The notes beneath the pieces were generated by a model. It had not been told where the DNA came from. It did not search any database and saw only the letters and a list, made by a program, of their open reading frames with translations. Of a DNA stretch of 64,000 nt, positions 59,604-64,000 are shown one piece after another. The first letter of the stretch is position 1. Every line of letters begins with the position of its first letter. Both the position numbers and the translations under genes were made by a program. This DNA comes from Diphasiastrum complanatum (taxonomy: Eukaryota; Streptophyta; Lycopodiopsida; Lycopodiales; Lycopodiaceae): the NCBI GenBank assembly GCA_029204225.1, contig MU832252.1, positions 16,874-80,873 of the forward strand, in the 5' to 3' direction.

Positions 59604-61955
59604 CTCCCTCTTCAACTAGTTTTAGCATAGACTTTGATAACACTCCAAATGAAGTCCTATGCTTAATGAACAAGTCCTTTCTCAATGCTTTGGTGAAGAT
59701 ATCAGCTACACATTCCCTTGATAAAACATGTTGAAGCTCCACGTCCTTTGCAATGACTTGCTCCCTCACAAAATGATATTGCACCTCAATCTGCTTGCTC
59801 CTAGCATGAACGATAAAATTGGTTGCCAACCTTTGGGCTGATTGATTTTCACAACAGATGATTGGGCTCTCTGAAAAATCCAGCAAGTGAAGATCCTTGA
59901 TCATGCTCTTGATCCATACCATCTCCTTTGTGCAATGTGTAAGAGCTTTGTACTCGGCCTCACTAGATGACAATGAGATAGTGGCTTGTTTCTTCGACAT
60001 CCATAATATAGCTCCATCACCTATGAAAATACAATGTGCACAAATAGATTGTCTATCCATTTTATCTCCAACAAATTTTGAATCTAAAAATCCAAACAAG
60101 TTAGGTGATGATCCTTCATACAATAGGCCAAAATCTTGAGTTCCAATGATGTACCTCAAAACTAATTTTCCTAGCTTCCAATGCTCCTCACTAGGATCTT
60201 GCATGAATTGACTCAATCTTCCAACACAATAGCTTAGATCTGGTCTAGTAATGGTTAGATAGATGAGTGAACCAACTAGCTTTCTATAGAGAGTAATGTC
60301 CTTGAAGGATTTTTCACTACCTCTTATAGTTAGATTTACATGAGAATCCATAGGTGTATCACTAGCTTTTGCATCTACCATATGAAATCTTTCTAGAATA
60401 GAATTAGCATACTTCTCTTGACAAATGAAAGTAGATTGATGTGAAAGTACTGTACTTTAGGACCATAAATGGATCTACAAAAGATCCACAAGAGTGATTG
60501 GATGTTTGCTTAACAATCTATCAAAAAACTAGACACAAAAAAGTTGATCTAGATTGGCAATTTGACAAACAACAAGCATTAACAATCAATAGCATTGATC
60601 AACATTGAAATCCGAGCCCACACGTGTGTACTACAGGCTGTAGTACGGCCTTAAACCTGAGAAACAAGCAGAAATTGATTTGGTTTCATTTGGATCACAA
60701 AAACTCAATGTACATAGTGAACTAGCTTGAGATTGCCACTGAGCTCCAAAAATTTTCTATCTTCTCACTATGGGAGCTTGGAATACATAGCAAATTCGAC
60801 TTCCTTCTTGAAGTTAGGTGGATTTCCAGCATGTAATAAGGAAGTTAACTCACTCTTCTTGCCCTAAAATGAAACCCTAGTCTATTTCCTAGAGTCATGC
60901 TTGGTAGATAGCTAGTTGGTCAAATTTTTGCCTTAAATCTAGGATTTAGGTCCTATAAACTAGGAATCACTACCAAAATGACATGACCAACCCTATGGAC
61001 TTGACCTAACCTACATTAGGAGTGGATTGCCACGTGGCATCTTGGCCTCACATGTGTGGAATCCACTTATGTACAAAATTTACATTATACTGCGTGGTTT
61101 TTGATCAAGCTAGATTTACCAATTTTTGGCAATTCTTCACAATTGAGAAGATATAATGACTTCAATTCCCAAAATGTAATGCAAGTTACTAAGATCATGC
61201 ACCTCAAACTATTTCTTAAGAGCACTTTTGATATCCTCCACATCTTGATTGTCTCCACCACTCAAGATGATATCATCCACATAGATTAGCAAGATGGTAA
61301 CATCATTTCCAGCAAACCTACAATAAAGTGAATGATTATACTCACTCATAACAAAGCCTTCAGAGAGTAAAAAAGTGTTAAGCTTATCATACCAAATCCT
61401 TGATGCTTGCTTAAGGCCATACAAACTCTTTTGTAGTAGACACACAAAATTTGGCTTTGTTGATGAAATGTAGCTCTCAGGTTGCTCCATGTACACTTCC
61501 TCCAAAAGATCACCATTCAAGAATGCATTTGTAATGTCCATTTTCCATAGATCCCATCCATAAAGTGTATCAAGTGAGATGATGACTCGAATGCTTACCA
61601 TCTTTGCCATGGGTGCAAAGGTCTCATCATAGTCAATCCCTTGTTCTTGAGCATATCCTTTTGGCATTAACCTTGCCTTGTACTTGTTGATAGATCCATC
61701 TTGGTTTGTCTTCACCTTGAAGATCCATTTGCATCCAATATCTTTCTTGTCCTTATGTAACTCCACCTATCTCCATGTTCCATTCTTCATAAGAGCTTGA
61801 TACTCGAGATCCATTCCTCTTCTTTCCTCACTTCATCTACACTTGTAGGTTCATCAAAAGAGATTATGAAAGCAACATAATTTTCAGAAACTACTTGCTT
61901 ACCCTTTTCATCATATGTGAGCCTTGAAGGCATTTGTCTTTCCCTTTATGTTCTC
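59599..61955 (-). pseudogene. Copia-G reverse transcriptase and RNase H, split by a solo LTR
   Basis: Right part 61,209-61,955: linker VVSENYVAFIISFDEPTS, then RT with CKWIFKVKTNQDGSINKYKA, KMDITNAFLNGDLLEEVYM, SLYGLKQASRIWYDKL and LLIYVDDIILSGGDN. It runs on past one stop to LHYILGIEV, where the solo LTR interrupts. Left part 59,599-60,440: ICQEKYANSILERFHMVDAK, LYRKLVGSLIYLTITRPDLS, RNase H with SSSEAEYKALTHCTKEMVW and ARSKQIEVQYHFVREQV, and the end SMLKLVEEGV at the purine tract. Without the insertion the two parts join in RT. Confidence 0.85.
60440..61141. mobile_element. Solo LTR with ATTGA duplication inside Copia-G
   Basis: 702 bases with ends TGTGAAAG...CTTCACA. ATTGA stands at 60,435-60,439 and 61,142-61,146. 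It interrupts Copia-G RT between LGIEV and the ICQEKY block. There is no coding sequence. The ends resemble the copia LTRs here, but the body is different. Orientation not certain, perhaps minus. Confidence 0.85.
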
Positions 61956-61959
61956 CTTG

Positions 61960-64000
61960 GCTCAGTCTATTTCGATGTGCTTGGTTCGAGCATGTAGAAC
62001 TGGGTTTTTGGCAAGGTGAATGCAACTTTGATTATCGCAAGATATAGTAGTCGCATCCACCCGTGGTTGGCCTAAATCCACAAGCAATCTTCGTAACCAT
62101 ACCACTTCTTGTGTAGCATTGCTGAGTGCTCGATATTCAGCTTTCGTCGATGATAAGGCTACTATAGATTGCTTTCTGCTACTCCATGAAATTGCAGCTG
62201 TACCATAACTGAATGTATGACCAAGGGTAGATCTTCTGTCATCAATATTACCTGCCCAATCGGCATCTATATAACCTACCAACATTGGCGCTTCAGGCTG
62301 ATCATACTTTAAACCAAAATTCAATGTCCCTCGAATGTATCTGAGAATATGTTTAGCAGACTTCCAATGTGCTTGACTAGGATCTTGCATAAATTGACTA
62401 ACAACACCAACATCATAAGAAATATCAGGTCGTGTGTGTGTCAAATGAATCAAACTGCCCACTAGCTATCTATACAAATAAGCGTCCACTTTCTCAGATT
62501 CATCATATGAAGTAAGCTTCATGTTGACATCCATAGGTGTACTGAAAGGCTTACAGTCCTGCATATTGAACTTATAAAGCAAATCTCGTGCATATTTGCT
62601 TTGTGTAAGAAAGATCATGTCTTCCTTTTGCCATACTTCAATGCCAAGCAATGGTGCATCAATCCTAGATCACTCATGTCAAAAGCATTGGAAAGATCTG
62701 ATTTTATTATATCAATTAAGCTCTCATTACTTCCTGTAATAATCAAATCATCCACGTACAACACAATGAATACTATATCTGAGTCTTGTCTTAGAATGTA
62801 AAGATTAGGATCAACATCACTCTTTACCATTCCCCTTCGCTTGAAGTGTTCATCAATGCAAGAGTACCACGTCCGTGGTGCTTGCTTCAATCCATAAATG
62901 GCTTTGTTGAGCTTACAAACGAGATGCTCTCTCCTGACTCAACAAATCCTTGAGGTTGTACTAAGTACACTTCTTCATCCAACATTCCATTAAGAAAAGC
63001 AAATTTAACGTCCATTTTGCTGGATCTCCCAACCATAGAAAGCAGAAATAGCAATGATAGAACGTATAGTTACCATCTTAGCTACGGGTGCAAAGGTTTC
63101 CTCAAAATCAATACCTTCCTGCTGCTCAAATCCTCTCACAACCAACCGTGCTTTGTACTTGTTGAGTTGCTCATTTGTACTTGTTGAGTTGCTCATCAGC
63201 TCCATATTTGATCATGTATATCCATTTGCAAGTGATAGGCGTCTTACCATCAGGTAGCTCAACCAAGTTCCACGTCCTATTTTTCGTTATAGCTTCCATT
63301 TCTGTTTCCATAGCTTCACGCCACCTCCTTGTGCTCCTTTGCTTTATCAAAAGTTTTTGGTTCTTGAGCCTTGAGCTCAGAACCCATTAGGGCTAGATTC
63401 ATCTCTAATCTTGCAGGAGGTTTTTGATTTCTACTTGATCTTCTAAGCTCTCCCTGCTCACTTGATTCGGGAGTATCTCCTTTATTAGCATCACTTGTTA
63501 CTGACAAGTACCACTTAGGCACTCTCCTAGGAATCTCATTATTGGCCTTGTCTTTTTCCATTGGCTCTTCTATATTGATAACAACTTCTTCCTTCACTTG
63601 CACTTTAGCTTTATCATCAAAAGAATCAATTGTCAATTTTATTTGGTCATTTTGGACCCATCTCGTCAAAAGTAGCATCTTTGAAAATCATGATCTTTTG
63701 AGCATCTGTGTCATACATCCTGTATGTCGTGGGCTCTTTCATCATATCCAAGGGAAAATACACTTAACAGCTTTTGCATCTAGCTTCTTTCGGTTTTCAT
63801 CAGGTACATGAGCGTAAGCATCACAACCAGATACTCGTAAATGAGAAACATTAGGTTTCTTTCATGCTTCTGCCCAAAAAGTATTTGGCAAACCCTTGCT
63901 CTTAAGCATTGCCTCTAGCCATCTCCATAATGGATCTGTCTTTCCGTTCTGCAACTCCGTTCTGTTGTGGTGAATAGGGTGTAGTGGGTTTGTCTCTTGA
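61960..64000 (-). pseudogene. Copia-F: integrase part, RT and RNase H, truncated at both ends
   Basis: Same family as Copia-D and E. From right: end of integrase core (about 63,850-64,000, with a deletion against Copia-E near 63,865), linker with LRRSSRNQKPPARLEMNLAL, RT with [38 protein letters not shown] (62,730-62,770, intact YVDD), DMSDLGLMHH, then RNase H at 61,962-62,462 with GYIDADWAGNIDDRR and ARTKHIEID. A duplicated stretch near 63,160-63,195 (TTGTACTTGTTGAGTTGCTC twice) shifts the frame. It ends at about 61,960 against Copia-G; the 3' LTR is missing. Confidence 0.85.

Overview
The window looks like nuclear DNA of a land plant: one intact plant-type gene with seven short coding exons sits in AT-rich DNA that is otherwise mostly nested, decayed retrotransposons. 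The species cannot be read from the sequence. A large-genome plant, perhaps outside the flowering plants, is a guess.

Layout. 1-8,675: a minus-strand Ty3/gypsy element (Gypsy-A) that runs off the left edge and is interrupted at 3,324-8,126 by a complete non-autonomous LTR element without gag or pol (LARD type). 10,214-10,381: first coding exon of a small conserved plant protein. 10,812-13,637: a decayed minus-strand non-LTR retrotransposon with an N-terminal zinc finger, a reverse transcriptase and a restriction-like endonuclease tail. 15,851-23,577: a complete decayed chromodomain gypsy element (Gypsy-1), inserted in a copia gag remnant. 23,578-31,816: copia and gypsy fragments and small hairpin repeats, ending in a copia 3' LTR. 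32,462-34,322: intact Rab7/RabG3 gene, the only complete cellular gene. 36,850-64,000: copia elements A to G, a second, truncated copy of the chromodomain gypsy (Gypsy-2, 44,150-49,141), a gypsy linker fragment, and two solo LTRs with perfect 5-bp target duplications.

How it fits together. Rab7 acts alone, in late endosome to vacuole traffic. Everything else recognised is a mobile element, nearly all broken by stops, frameshifts or deletions. Insertion order is readable in places: the LARD entered Gypsy-A, Gypsy-1 entered a copia gag, and solo LTRs lie in copia-G and in the gypsy linker fragment. Junctions between elements often lack LTRs or duplications, which points to deletion and illegitimate recombination.

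Points worth a second look: three covarying hairpins at 57,562-57,761; the endonuclease-bearing non-LTR element; the alternating 120/112-bp array inside the LARD; a 36-bp inverted repeat near 27.1 kb; tandem hairpin units near 24.6 kb; and a dinucleotide expansion that keeps the reading frame inside a copia integrase. Coordinates of decayed elements are approximate unless set by LTR ends. All comparisons were made by eye.
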